A DNA stretch of 49,663 nucleotides from Candidatus Endobugula sertula. GTDB lineage: Bacteria; Pseudomonadota; Gammaproteobacteria; Pseudomonadales; Cellvibrionaceae. A program made the position numbers and the translations under genes. This document shows, piece after piece, positions 7,173 to 15,587 of this stretch (position 1 is its first letter; each line of letters opens with the position of its first letter). Where the stretch lies: positions 1 to 49,663 of the forward strand of contig MDLC01000021.1 in NCBI GenBank assembly GCA_001723645.1, written 5' to 3'. Under the pieces are notes generated by a model. The model was not told where the DNA came from. It made no database searches and saw only the letters and a list, made by a program, of their open reading frames with translations.

Positions 7173-7814
7173 CTAAGGCTGATAGTCTGGGTTGTTCCAA
7201 ACAATGAAAGCTGCTTTATTGTCACAACCCGGATCATCAACATAATCTTGAATGATGCCATAAATGGTAAAGCCCAGTTTGAGTTGAATACTGACGGTTG
7301 GGTCAAAGATTTTCCCTGCAATCACTTTGTCGACATAATCTTCAACAGACATCTTGTTTTTGTAGGCTCCATAACCGGCCAGCAGTCCTCCAGTGACTTG
7401 TCCACGTAGGTTAAATCGCCGTACCAAATTGTGCCGAGCGTTATATAACATCGTCGATAAGCCACGCCGCCGATAATCGGGAATGACTCCGATACACGCC
7501 CCATAAAGCCAATCTCCATCAGGTTGATGATGTCCCAGCCAGTTGTTATCTGATACCTCGATGTAGCGATGCTCATAATGGTCAAAATTGATAGCCTCGG
7601 CAATTGTGCGAAAATCTGTGGAGGAGGCTACAATCTTGCCTGAGTCTGTGACAAGTGCCAATTGCCCTTCGGGGAATCGTTCTATTTGGGCCGCATATTT
7701 TTCAGCCGTAATAAGCTCCTCCTCTGTCATGGTAGGAAAACTAGCACGTTGCACAGCTTCAAGCTCCTCAACCATGTCAAGGGTACTGTTAATAATAGTG
7801 AAAGTTTCACTCAT
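7173..7814 (-). CDS. GNAT-family N-acetyltransferase
   Basis: A 213-residue GCN5-related acetyltransferase. The acetyl-CoA binding motif A is visible as ACIGVIPDYRRRGLSTMLYN (about residues 105-124), with an unusual RRRGLS in place of the common RxxGxG/A. The C-terminal YVDDPGCDNKAAFIVWNN resembles GNAT proteins that are sometimes fused to carbon-nitrogen hydrolases. The start at 7814 is chosen over the in-frame 7853 because AGAGG sits nine bases before it and family similarity starts there. A decayed acyltransferase-like gene lies immediately upstream in the same direction. The substrate is unknown. Confidence 0.8.
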   Translation of the reverse strand: MSETFTIINSTLDMVEELEAVQRASFPTMTEEELITAEKYAAQIERFPEGQLALVTDSGKIVASSTDFRTIAEAINFDHYEHRYIEVSDNNWLGHHQPDGDWLYGACIGVIPDYRRRGLSTMLYNARHNLVRRFNLRGQVTGGLLAGYGAYKNKMSVEDYVDKVIAGKIFDPTVSIQLKLGFTIYGIIQDYVDDPGCDNKAAFIVWNNPDYQP

Positions 7815-7853
7815 TCTTTTATTCCTCTTTAATGGTAAAATATTTATATTCAT

Positions 7854-8125
7854 TCACGAAAAGCAGGTACCACACAAATCGATATAGAAAGGTGGATATG
7901 GCGTGGTGTAATAGGTAAGGGCCTGTAAATCTACTCCTTCATTGAGAGCCTCCACAGTGCAGGAGAGCCGCTGTTCACTTAGATTTCGGTAAGCGGAACG
8001 GCTAAGCTTTCAGGAAATCCAACCGTATAGTGTCGAACGTCACCACAACATTGCTCTCCATGCTGATGACTTCTTTCATAAGGAGTGCCACTAGCATTAA
8101 TCACTCGAGTTTTATTTCGTTTCAT
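7854..8125 (-). pseudogene. C45-type (penicillin acyltransferase-like) N-terminal remnant
   Basis: From ATG 8125 the frame reads VINASGTPYERSHQHGEQCC, the typical N-terminal SGTPYERGxQHG signature of C45-family acyltransferase/peptidases (isopenicillin-N acyltransferase-like). It stops at 7979-7981. Coding-like sequence continues in another frame (RLSCTVEALNEGVDLQALTY) to a stop at 7854-7856, just before the GNAT gene. The catalytic Cys region and most of the roughly 350-residue protein are missing. It was probably the upstream partner of the GNAT gene. The family call rests on a short motif. Confidence 0.5.
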
Positions 8126-8299
8126 ATTACAGCTTTTCTGTTAACGTTGAAAAAATAACGTTTGTAAACACTCAATGATTTACAATTTTTTCATCAAAAA
8201 CCACTATAAATACCGAGTGAAAAAAACCACTGAATATTCTAATATAGTTGTTGGCTAAATACTAAAATTAATTCCGAAACATGAATTCGAAACACTGGC

Positions 8300-8437
8300 C
8301 TATCTTTCCATCGCACCCCCAATGGTCACAATGTGTGATAGTGAAACTTCGAGTGAATCCGCTATCTTTTTGTAATCAGCAAACTCTACTATACGAGGCA
8401 AAGAAAACCGTTTCAGAGACAAGTACTCGCGTACCAT
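8300..8437 (-). CDS. Small unidentified reading frame (45 aa)
   Basis: A 45-residue frame with a protein-like composition, including RFSLPRIVEFADYKKIADSL and SHIVTIGGAMER. No good ribosome-binding site precedes the ATG. I do not recognise a family. It could be the surviving tail of a larger gene, since the flanking sequence (8126-8299 and 8438-8468) contains nothing else coding. Confidence 0.25.
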   Translation of the reverse strand: MVREYLSLKRFSLPRIVEFADYKKIADSLEVSLSHIVTIGGAMER

Positions 8438-8468
8438 TCAACATGACCCTGATGATGTATCCTACGGT

Positions 8469-8858
8469 TTAAGGTGATTGTGGAGTAAAAAATAATGGTT
8501 GAGTATGAGGGTCTCGGCTTTGGTTTTCTTCTTCCAATTTTTTTAAGTAAGTGTCCCAAAGTGCTTTCTGGTTTTCTCCTAGGTCAGCGAGATAATTCCA
8601 AGTAAAAATACCTGTATCGTGACCATCATCAAAGGTAATGCGTATACCGTAATTGCCTGAAAGCTCAAGTTCTTTAATGCCTACATCCATTTTCCCTGTG
8701 ACCAATACTACTTGATCATACCCCTGTGCTTCGGCAGAAGGAGAATGTACCCGCAGAAATTCTGCGGGCAGTTGATACGATTTATGAGCAAAAGCAATGT
8801 TTAGTATTTTAGATTTTTTGTGTAGATGAACCTTGGTTGGAGCAGTGTTCTTAATCAC
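8469..8858 (-). CDS. DUF971 (GBBH-like N-terminal domain) protein
   Basis: A 129-residue protein of the DUF971 family, related to the N-terminal domain of gamma-butyrobetaine hydroxylase. The pattern includes LPAEFLRVHSPSAEAQG near residue 30-46 and ITFDDGHDTGIFTWNYL near residue 74-90. The exact role is not established. In pseudomonads the same gene follows hslU, as here, which supports the call. Translation appears to start at GTG 8858 with a weak ribosome site. The 28-base gap after hslU suggests cotranscription with hslVU. Confidence 0.85.
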   Translation of the reverse strand: MIKNTAPTKVHLHKKSKILNIAFAHKSYQLPAEFLRVHSPSAEAQGYDQVVLVTGKMDVGIKELELSGNYGIRITFDDGHDTGIFTWNYLADLGENQKALWDTYLKKLEEENQSRDPHTQPLFFTPQSP

Positions 8859-8886
8859 GAAAATTTTTTGCTATAGCATTGGGTTT

Positions 8887-10212
8887 TTATAAAATAAAAC
8901 GACTGAGATCTTCATCCTTAGCCAATTCACTGAGAGATTGATTGACGTAGTCTTCATCAATGGTCAGGATACGCTCACCCGTGGAGCCACTTTCAAAAGA
9001 AACTTCCTCAAGCAATCGTTCCATCACCGTGTGTAGGCGACGGGCACCAATATTTTCAGTACGTTCATTCACTTCCCAGGCAGTTTCAGCAATACGGCGG
9101 ATACCGGAGTCTGTAAATTCCAAGGAGACACCTTCGGTTTCTAATAGGGCCTTTTGCTGTTCTGTTAATGAAGCATTAGGTTCTGTCAGAATACGTTCAA
9201 AGTCCTCAGGAGAAAGTGCAGATAATTCTACACGAATAGGTAAACGCCCTTGTAATTCTGGAATTAAGTCAGAAGGCTTGGTGACGTGAAAGGCGCCTGA
9301 AGTAATAAATAGGATATGATCGGTTTTGACCATACCGTGTTTGGTGCTGACAGTGCAGCCTTCAATGAGTGGTAGCAAATCGCGTTGTACGCCTTCACGG
9401 GATACATCGCCACCGCTATGTTCTCCACGTTTAGCCACCTTGTCTATTTCATCAATAAATACAATGCCGTTTTGTTCTGCGGCCTCGATAGCAGTAGTTT
9501 TCAGGTCTTCTTCATTAACTAATTTGGCTGCTTCATCATCACACAGTTGCTTAAAAGCCTGTTTTATTGGCAATTTAACAGCTTTCTTTTTATCTGGAGA
9601 CATGTTGGAAAACATATTTTGTAACTGACTGGTCATATCTTCCATGCCCGGCGGAGCCATGATTTCGATGCCGACTTTGGGGGAGGATATTTCAATTTCG
9701 ACCTCTTTATCGTCGAGTTTACCTTCACGCAGCTTTTTACGAAATAATTGGCGTGTGTTGGAATCACTGGTTTGCTGCTCTTCGTCAGTATCTCTTGCAG
9801 GGCGTAGGAGAGCATCTAATATCTGCTCTTCGGCGGCGTTTTCTGCACGGTGACGTACTTTAGCCATTTCCTGTTCGCGATACATTTTAATCGAACAATC
9901 TGCCAAATCACGAATAATAGAATCAACCTCCCGACCTACATAGCCAACTTCCGTAAATTTGGTCGCCTCTACTTTGATAAAGGGAGCGTTGGCCAGTTTA
10001 GCAAGGCGACGGGCAATTTCTGTTTTACCGACACCCGTAGGGCCAATCATTAAAATGTTTTTAGGCGTAATTTCAGAACGTAAATCTTCACTGACTTTCA
10101 TTCGACGCCAACGATTACGCAATGCAATGGCAACTGCGCGTTTAGCATCTTTTTGGCCGATAATATGTCTGTCGAGTTCGTGAACAATTTCTTTGGGAGT
10201 CATTTTAGACAT
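8887..10212 (-). CDS. hslU: ATP-dependent protease ATPase subunit HslU
   Basis: A 441-residue AAA+ unfoldase that forms a hexamer capping HslV and feeds unfolded substrates into it in the cytosol. Walker A GPTGVGKT lies at residues 57-64. Walker [10 protein letters not shown] follows in the second half, and the C-terminus DEDLSRFIL is the conserved tail that docks into HslV. The N-terminal [17 protein letters not shown] is also standard. Length equals the usual 440 or so. It starts three bases after hslV, so the two are one operon. Confidence 0.97.
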   Translation of the reverse strand: MSKMTPKEIVHELDRHIIGQKDAKRAVAIALRNRWRRMKVSEDLRSEITPKNILMIGPTGVGKTEIARRLAKLANAPFIKVEATKFTEVGYVGREVDSIIRDLADCSIKMYREQEMAKVRHRAENAAEEQILDALLRPARDTDEEQQTSDSNTRQLFRKKLREGKLDDKEVEIEISSPKVGIEIMAPPGMEDMTSQLQNMFSNMSPDKKKAVKLPIKQAFKQLCDDEAAKLVNEEDLKTTAIEAAEQNGIVFIDEIDKVAKRGEHSGGDVSREGVQRDLLPLIEGCTVSTKHGMVKTDHILFITSGAFHVTKPSDLIPELQGRLPIRVELSALSPEDFERILTEPNASLTEQQKALLETEGVSLEFTDSGIRRIAETAWEVNERTENIGARRLHTVMERLLEEVSFESGSTGERILTIDEDYVNQSLSELAKDEDLSRFIL

Positions 10213-10215
10213 TAT

Positions 10216-10740
10216 TTACACATCCAACGTTTCAATAATGTGGTGTTGATTAGTATAGACACAGATATCACCCGCAATTGTCAACGCTTTTTGGGTAATG
10301 TCTTCTGGGCCCAGCTCGGTATTTTCCAGCAGTGCTCTGGCAGCAGATTGGGCAAAGGGTCCTCCGGAACCAATAGCAATCAAGTTGTTTTCGGGTTGGA
10401 TAACATCTCCATTACCAGTGATAATTAAGGAGGCTTCTTTATTGGCAACCGCTAATAGCGCTTCCAGTCTGCGCAAAGCACGGTCTGTACGCCATTCTTT
10501 GGCCAGTTCAACGGCTGACCGAGTGAGTTGACCATTATATTCCTGTAGTTTTGCTTCAAAACGCTCAAATAGGGTAAACGCATCAGCTGTACCGCCTGCG
10601 AACCCCGCTAACACTTGGTTGTCATGTAAACGGCGAACTTTATGGGCATTGCCCTTCATTATGGTATTTCCCATGGATACCTGCCCATCACCAGCAATGG
10701 CTACTTTGCCATTGCGACGTACAGAAACAATTGTAGTCAC
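10216..10740 (-). CDS. hslV: ATP-dependent protease peptidase subunit HslV
   Basis: A 174-residue proteasome-like threonine peptidase. After removal of the initiator residue the protein begins TTIVSVRR, exposing the catalytic threonine. [16 protein letters not shown] and [14 protein letters not shown] are conserved blocks. Translation begins at GTG 10740, preceded by AAGGT. It assembles as a double hexameric ring with HslU. A heat-shock-like promoter candidate lies at 10781-10808. An IS30 remnant now separates it from the SPOR gene that neighbours it in related genomes. Confidence 0.97.
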   Translation of the reverse strand: MTTIVSVRRNGKVAIAGDGQVSMGNTIMKGNAHKVRRLHDNQVLAGFAGGTADAFTLFERFEAKLQEYNGQLTRSAVELAKEWRTDRALRRLEALLAVANKEASLIITGNGDVIQPENNLIAIGSGGPFAQSAARALLENTELGPEDITQKALTIAGDICVYTNQHHIIETLDV

Positions 10741-10780
10741 AGTATTACCTTCTTTAAAATGAGTGATTCAGAGCCCTAGT

Positions 10781-10808
10781 AAGTGGGGTCGATTTTATAA
10801 AATACAAT
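10781..10808 (-). promoter_or_regulatory. Candidate heat-shock (sigma-32-like) promoter for hslVU
   Basis: On the minus strand ATTGTAT (10802-10808) and CCCCACTT (10781-10788) are separated by 13 bases, resembling CTTGAAA-N13-17-CCCCATNT. Heat control is known for hslVU in other bacteria. The -35 match is only partial. Confidence 0.35.
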
Positions 10809-10954
10809 ACTGGTAAACATAATATAGGTCTCAGAAAGTCGTATTAGCTGATCTGGTGACCAATTGATGAGTGGTCGCTTTACCCTTAGGCTGTTTTCTG
10901 CACATATTAGCTGACTTATTGTCATGCTGGAATTTGCTGCACAATTAGCATTCT

Positions 10955-11080
10955 AAGGATCGAGTGAATGCCATAGGAGCCATGATGGGCACATTAAATA
11001 ATCGATCAAAAAAATGTCTTAGTACTAGAACGCCTAATCAAGTATTGTTAGGCAACCCCACTGTTGCACTTGCGAGTTGA
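10955..11080 (+). mobile_element. IS30-family transposase C-terminal remnant
   Basis: The plus strand reads MMGTLNNRSKKCLSTRTPNQ followed by VLLGNPTVALAS and a stop at 11078-11080. This matches the conserved end of IS30 transposases (LNNRPRKCLGFRTPNEVF...VALAS). The rest of the transposase is gone. The 384-base gap between hslV and the SPOR gene (10741-11132) holds only this fragment, the promoter candidate and the palindrome at 11087-11105. Confidence 0.7.
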
Positions 11081-11086
11081 ATCCGC

Positions 11087-11105
11087 ATTTCTTGACACAA
11101 GAAAT
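11087..11105. repeat. Perfect palindrome ATTTCTTG-ACA-CAAGAAAT
   Basis: Eight-base arms around a three-base loop, seven bases after the IS30 remnant stop codon. No T-run follows on either side in the right direction, so it is not a convincing terminator. It may derive from the target or end of the insertion. Confidence 0.4.
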
Positions 11106-11132
11106 TAAAAATAATCGGTGATTAATGAGCGT

Positions 11133-11741
11133 TTATGGCTTTCTTTTTAACAATAAGCTATTGATTTGATGGGATGCCAGAATACTTCTTGCTTTGGCTA
11201 CTTTTGCGCGTGAAGTAAAAGGACCAACAATAACTCGATGCCACTTTTGTTGCTGGTTATTGGTTATGGTTTCTATATTTGCGGGTAAGTTAAGTAATAA
11301 CAATTTTGCCCGTCTTTTGTCAGCGTCAATGTACTTTTTGAATGAACCTGCTTGTAAGACATTATGGAAATCGTTTCCTGCTAGTGTATCTCCAATGATT
11401 TTAGTGTCTACCTCAATTTCTTGTTCTCTTAATATTTTATAAAAATCGAAACGCACTTGCGACTGTTGTTCCTGGGCTGTTTTTGTGGGTCTTTCAGTGT
11501 TTACCTCTGTCGTTTTTTCTGTTGTTGCTTGTTTAGATAAATGGACCAGAAACATAGCAAAAGCAGCGACGAATAAGCCAATGAGTAGCCAGGCCCAGAC
11601 AGGAGCTTTTTTAGATGGATTGGGTTCCTTGCGAGTATTCTTTCGCTTTACCGATTTTTTAGCGGTTTTTTCGGGAACCGTTTTCTTTGTTGGCCGAGGC
11701 TTGGGGAGGCGTGATTTTCGTTTTGCAAAGTCCTGGGTCAT
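11133..11741 (-). CDS. SPOR-domain membrane protein (FtsN-like)
   Basis: A 202-residue bitopic inner-membrane protein: a basic proline/lysine-rich cytoplasmic N-terminus, one transmembrane helix (WAWLLIGLFVAAFAMFLVHL, about residues 48-67), a periplasmic linker and a C-terminal SPOR domain (residues 127-200; VLQAGSFKKYIDADKRRAKL and HRVIVGPFTSRAKVAKAR). SPOR domains bind denuded septal peptidoglycan. In pseudomonads the equivalent gene sits between argS and hslV and is FtsN-like in layout. Here argS is absent from the priA side and the IS30 scrap lies on the hslV side. Confidence 0.85.
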   Translation of the reverse strand: MTQDFAKRKSRLPKPRPTKKTVPEKTAKKSVKRKNTRKEPNPSKKAPVWAWLLIGLFVAAFAMFLVHLSKQATTEKTTEVNTERPTKTAQEQQSQVRFDFYKILREQEIEVDTKIIGDTLAGNDFHNVLQAGSFKKYIDADKRRAKLLLLNLPANIETITNNQQQKWHRVIVGPFTSRAKVAKARSILASHQINSLLLKRKP

Positions 11742-11901
11742 CAGTGTCGTTGTGTTATGTCTGTTTTTGCTTTCGTGGCAAGTCGAAATAGTGGCGAATT
11801 GTACATGAATTTATGATGTATTTGTTAACTCTATGGATGGCTCTCTGCCAACAATATCTTATGCATCTCTTTCGCGTTTGCATCCAATGTATAATCTGCG
11901 C

Positions 11902-14112
11902 TTAAACTTCTTGTGGATCTACATCCACTAGCCAGTGTAAACCTTTAGTTTGGCGTTGTTGTTCCAACTGCCAACACAGTTCTGTGAGTAGGAAGTGTAG
12001 TTGCTTGCGCTCTTTAGTTTTAATTTGAAGATAATAATAATAACGATTATTGCACTTTTCAATAGTTGCTGGTAGGGGTCCAAGATACTGTATTTGATGG
12101 GTAGGTGGACAGATATTATGGGCTAATAATCGAGCTTGTTGTAAAAACCCTATAGCAATTGTTGATTGTTGTGCATGACAACGTATGAGTGCCATGTACT
12201 GGTAAGGAGGCATGTGGTTATGTTGGCGTTCGGCTAATAATTGTTGTGCTAGGTGGTTATACCCGTGTTTTAAGAGTATTTGCAGATGAGGATGCCCCTC
12301 AAATTGGGTATGTAGTAACACACGTCCTTGATACTTTTCTCGCCCAGCCCTGCCCGCTACCTGGGTTAATAATTGTCCCATACGTTCGGCCCCGCGGAAG
12401 TCGCTACTAAAAAAGCTATTGTCGAAGCCGAGAATAACGGCTAGTGATACATTAGCAAAATGGTGACCTTTGGCCAGCATTTGGGTGCCTACTAAAATAC
12501 AGGCTTGTCCACTATTAACCAAAGAGAGTGCGGATTTCAGTTCTCCTTTACGGCTCATACTGTCTTTATCGATTCGTAATATAGGAACGGTAAAATATTG
12601 CTTTAATTCTTCCTCACTACGTTGTGTTCCCTGCCCTAAAGGTTGCAGGTGTGCACTGTGGCAATGGGGGCACCGTGATGGCACTGTTGTTTTACAATCG
12701 CAATGGTGACAATGTAGATGCTGATTGTGCTGCTGAAATTGATGCACAGTCATACGACAGTCGCAGTTGTTACATTGGCTTAACCAGTTGCACTCCTGAC
12801 AAATCAGTGTCGGGGCGTAACCTCGACGATTGATAAAGACGAGTACCTGCTGTTGTTTATTCAGGGTCTCTTTAATGGTGTGAACAATTTCGGGGGATAA
12901 GGAGGCGTCTTGTTGGTTGATGCAACGGATTTCCGGTAAGTGTGCTGCAGTCGCTCGCTTTGTTAGTTGTAGATGGATGAAGCGCTGGTTTAGTGCATTG
13001 TGCAGCGTTTCCAGAGAAGGTGTGGCACTGCCCAGAATAATTGGGATGTTATTCTTTTGCGCACGAATAATGGCTATATCACGAGCAGAGTAACGTACTC
13101 CTTCTTGTTGTTTATAAGAGAGATCGTGTTCTTCATCAATGATAATGAGCCCTAGCTTGGGCAGAGGGGTGAAAATTGCTGAGCGAGTACCAATAATAAT
13201 CGATGCTTGTCCTGCCCTGGCACCAAGCCAGATATTAAAACGTTGCCGATCTGTCATACCTGAATGCGTGGTAGCTACTGGAATGTTAAAGCGTTGCTGA
13301 AAACGTTCCAGAGTCTGAGGAGTTAATCCAATTTCCGGAACTAGGAGTAATGCCTGTTTCCCCGTGGAAGTCACTTTGGCAATGGTTTGGAGGTAAATTT
13401 CCGTTTTGCCACTACCAGTGACCCCATTGAGCAGGTAAGTATTGAATTGCTGGATATCAATGCGTTTTAGGGCTTCCTGTTGCTCTGGGTTGAGGGCAAT
13501 GGTTGATGTGGAGATCGGTTGTGTAGGCACACTATTGAACAAGGCGGAATCAATGGTAATTTTTTCCAAAATGCCTTTGTTGATCAAGGTATTAACAATA
13601 GTGCGTGAAATACCAGCAGTTTTTAATGTGTCTGGTGTAATGCATGGATATTTTTGTACTAGTTGCCATAAAACATATTGTTTTTTAGCCCGGCCAAATG
13701 ACTCAGCGGTTTGTTGTTTGCCTGTTTTTGTGAGTTGCCAAGACTCAGTTTGCAGTAGTTGTGGTGCTGGCGTATTTTTCCGTAACAGAACGGGTAGTGC
13801 TAAATGGCAAACCTCCCCTAACGGATAATGATAATAACTGGCACACCACTGGCAAAGTGATAAGATGTCCTGGTCTAATCCTATATCGTCAATGACACCG
13901 TGTATCGCACGCATTTTAGCGGCAGGGGCAACCATTTGCGTGCTAACCTTGATTAAGATACCAGTAACGGCTTTTTGGTGCCCGAAGGGCACAGATAAAC
14001 GCATCCCTGGCCTGAGTTGTTGAATATTCATATCCGGGTTTGGGAGGTAGTCAAAAAGTCGTCGTAACGGTGAAGGTATGGCGACAGTTAATAAGGTGTT
14101 ATATTCGGGCAT
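11902..14112 (-). CDS. priA: Primosomal replication restart helicase PriA
   Basis: A 736-residue superfamily 2 3'-5' DNA helicase that reloads the replisome at stalled forks. It shows the N-terminal DNA-binding domain, Walker A GVTGSGKTEIYLQ, the DEEH box (LIIIDEEHDLSYKQQEGVRY), and a zinc-binding insert with paired cysteines (CQECNWLSQCNNC and CHHC, CPHC). Motif GTQMLAKGHHF and the Arg finger QVAGRAGR are intact. Size matches the family. It is transcribed away from rpmE, as in related bacteria. Confidence 0.96.
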   Translation of the reverse strand: MPEYNTLLTVAIPSPLRRLFDYLPNPDMNIQQLRPGMRLSVPFGHQKAVTGILIKVSTQMVAPAAKMRAIHGVIDDIGLDQDILSLCQWCASYYHYPLGEVCHLALPVLLRKNTPAPQLLQTESWQLTKTGKQQTAESFGRAKKQYVLWQLVQKYPCITPDTLKTAGISRTIVNTLINKGILEKITIDSALFNSVPTQPISTSTIALNPEQQEALKRIDIQQFNTYLLNGVTGSGKTEIYLQTIAKVTSTGKQALLLVPEIGLTPQTLERFQQRFNIPVATTHSGMTDRQRFNIWLGARAGQASIIIGTRSAIFTPLPKLGLIIIDEEHDLSYKQQEGVRYSARDIAIIRAQKNNIPIILGSATPSLETLHNALNQRFIHLQLTKRATAAHLPEIRCINQQDASLSPEIVHTIKETLNKQQQVLVFINRRGYAPTLICQECNWLSQCNNCDCRMTVHQFQQHNQHLHCHHCDCKTTVPSRCPHCHSAHLQPLGQGTQRSEEELKQYFTVPILRIDKDSMSRKGELKSALSLVNSGQACILVGTQMLAKGHHFANVSLAVILGFDNSFFSSDFRGAERMGQLLTQVAGRAGREKYQGRVLLHTQFEGHPHLQILLKHGYNHLAQQLLAERQHNHMPPYQYMALIRCHAQQSTIAIGFLQQARLLAHNICPPTHQIQYLGPLPATIEKCNNRYYYYLQIKTKERKQLHFLLTELCWQLEQQRQTKGLHWLVDVDPQEV

Positions 14113-14299
14113 TGAATGAAATCACTGAATGAAATATAGTCGTTTAGGCTTGTGTTAGTTATCAATTCTGGTAGTATGGCCGCCCTTGATCTTCAGGTAG
14201 GTCTATAGGGGCTACCAGTCAGGCCTGTTTATCGCTACCGTATCTGGCAAGTGACCAGATGGCGGAGCAACAATAGCACGATAGAAAGAGAGTCGCATT

Positions 14300-14518
14300 A
14301 TGCAAGCAGATATCCATCCCAATTATGGTGAAATGGCCGCAACATGTAGTTGTGGCAATGTTATTAAGACATCATCAACTCTGGCTAAAGACATTCATAT
14401 TGATGTTTGCTCAGCATGCCACCCTTTTTATACAGGTAAGCAAAAGTTGGCAGATGCTGGTGGTCGTATTGATCGCTTTAATAAGCGTTTTGCGGGCCGC
14501 TCTGCTAAAAAAACATAA
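14300..14518 (+). CDS. rpmE: 50S ribosomal protein L31 (zinc-binding type)
   Basis: A 72-residue ribosomal protein of the large subunit. The zinc ligands are present as CSCG (residues 16-19) and [13 protein letters not shown] (from residue 36), so this is the zinc-containing form. [11 protein letters not shown] is the conserved C-terminal block. AGAGAG precedes the start and a strong terminator follows. Confidence 0.95.
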   Translation: MQADIHPNYGEMAATCSCGNVIKTSSTLAKDIHIDVCSACHPFYTGKQKLADAGGRIDRFNKRFAGRSAKKT

Positions 14519-14557
14519 CGTTTAACACATCATTGTTAAAACAGGTGTTTTATAAGG

Positions 14558-14579
14558 CCCGCTACGTAGCGGGTTTTTT
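14558..14579 (+). terminator. Rho-independent terminator after rpmE
   Basis: The palindrome CCCGCTA-CG-TAGCGGG (14558-14573) is followed by six T residues, a classic intrinsic terminator 39 bases after the L31 stop. Confidence 0.9.
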
Positions 14580-14625
14580 GTGTTCAACTGTAGGAAAACG
14601 GTTCCTACGTTTTCGAACCACTAGG

Positions 14626-15441
14626 TTAGTTTGCTTGAGCTCTTATTGAAAATACCTCCCTATCCTCTAGTCTTATCATTGTCATTGCTTTACCCCATAC
14701 ATAACCCGTATCCAGTGCAAATAATCTGTCGCTATTGGTTTTTCCTTCCAGCGCTGCCCAGTGACCAAAGATTATGTTGTTGTTTCGCGTTTTGCGTTTC
14801 TTATGAGCAAACCAGGGGAGATAACCTTTGGGCGTGTACTCTATTCCTGTTTTGGTTTCGAATTCTAATTGCCCTTTTTCTGTGCAGAAACGCATGCGTG
14901 TAAAATAGTTGGTGATGACTCGCCAGCCTTCGGTTATAGACAGACCTTCTTCCCAACCACTGGGGCTATCGCCGTACATATTTTCAAAAAAAACTGAGTG
15001 TCGATCACTCTGTAATACTTGCTCTACTATGCGGGCTTTCTCTTGTGCTTTTTCTAGACTCCATTGGGGTGGGATACCTGCATGTACCATGGTGTAGTTT
15101 AGTTGACAATCATGGTGTATGAAAGGTCGGTGGCGTATCCAGTAAAGCAATTCTGCCTTATCTGGTGCAGTTAAAATAGGATTAATCGTATCTGATTGGC
15201 TGGGGGTTCTATAGCCTGCATCGATGGCCAGTAAATGTAGGTCGTGGTTGCCCAGAACACTAATAATATGGTCCTTTGATTGATAGAGAAACCGTAGCGT
15301 TTCCAAGGATTCTGGCCCACGATTTATCAAATCGCCAGTAAGCCACAGGGTATCCTCTCGTGGATCAAATTCAACCATATCTAATAGTTGTTTTAACGGT
15401 GTTAGGCAACCTTGTAAATCGCCTACTGCATAGGTGGCCAT
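14626..15441 (-). CDS. apaH: Bis(5'-nucleosyl)-tetraphosphatase, symmetrical (ApaH)
   Basis: A 271-residue metallophosphatase that splits Ap4A into two ADP and can remove Np4 caps from RNA. Metal-binding motifs are GDLQGC near residue 7, LTGDLINRGPESLETL near residue 36 and LGNHDLHLLA near residue 63. A later HAGIPPQW supplies the histidine block. I start at ATG 15441 rather than the TTG six bases upstream. It is the last gene of the lptD-surA-pdxA-rsmA operon. The intervening apaG is reduced to a remnant whose stop lies seven bases before this start. Confidence 0.94.
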   Translation of the reverse strand: MATYAVGDLQGCLTPLKQLLDMVEFDPREDTLWLTGDLINRGPESLETLRFLYQSKDHIISVLGNHDLHLLAIDAGYRTPSQSDTINPILTAPDKAELLYWIRHRPFIHHDCQLNYTMVHAGIPPQWSLEKAQEKARIVEQVLQSDRHSVFFENMYGDSPSGWEEGLSITEGWRVITNYFTRMRFCTEKGQLEFETKTGIEYTPKGYLPWFAHKKRKTRNNNIIFGHWAALEGKTNSDRLFALDTGYVWGKAMTMIRLEDREVFSIRAQAN

Positions 15442-15448
15442 AAACAAA

Positions 15449-15587
15449 TTAGTGAAGTGACGGTAGCCTAGCTAATGCAACAGGGGAGTATACATTAAAG
15501 GTTATTCCATCTTCAGTTCGCATCGTATAGGCCCCTTCACACAGTAGTTTCAAGTGCGACATCACTGCTATAGGTATATTCGTTCAT
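15449..15587 (-). pseudogene. apaG: apaG remnant (C-terminal tail only)
   Basis: Between rsmA and apaH, where intact relatives carry apaG, an ATG overlapping the rsmA stop opens a frame reading EYTYSSDVALETTV, then stops at 15537-15539. The next frame reads TMRTEDGITFNVYSPVALAR and ends LPSLH at a stop at 15449-15451. These match the end of ApaG (roughly HxYxSGVxLxTPxGxMxGxY...F.L..P..LH). About two thirds of the 125-residue protein is deleted internally and the remaining part is frameshifted. ApaG function itself is poorly defined. Confidence 0.75.

Noticed and set aside
7127-7887. Several open frames antisense to the GNAT gene
   Set aside because: They are shadows of the conserved minus-strand frame.
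7880-8000. A possible tRNA-Tyr-like or riboswitch-like fold around 7890-7960
   Set aside because: A loop resembling CTGTAAA is present but the arms do not pair as a tRNA, and the stretch is better explained as coding remnant of a C45-type gene on the minus strand.
11087-11105. The palindrome as a terminator for the SPOR gene
   Set aside because: The T-rich stretch is on the wrong side of the hairpin for minus-strand transcription and absent on the plus strand.
14325-14525. A second frame overlapping rpmE
   Set aside because: The zinc-site and length match of L31 in the other frame is decisive.
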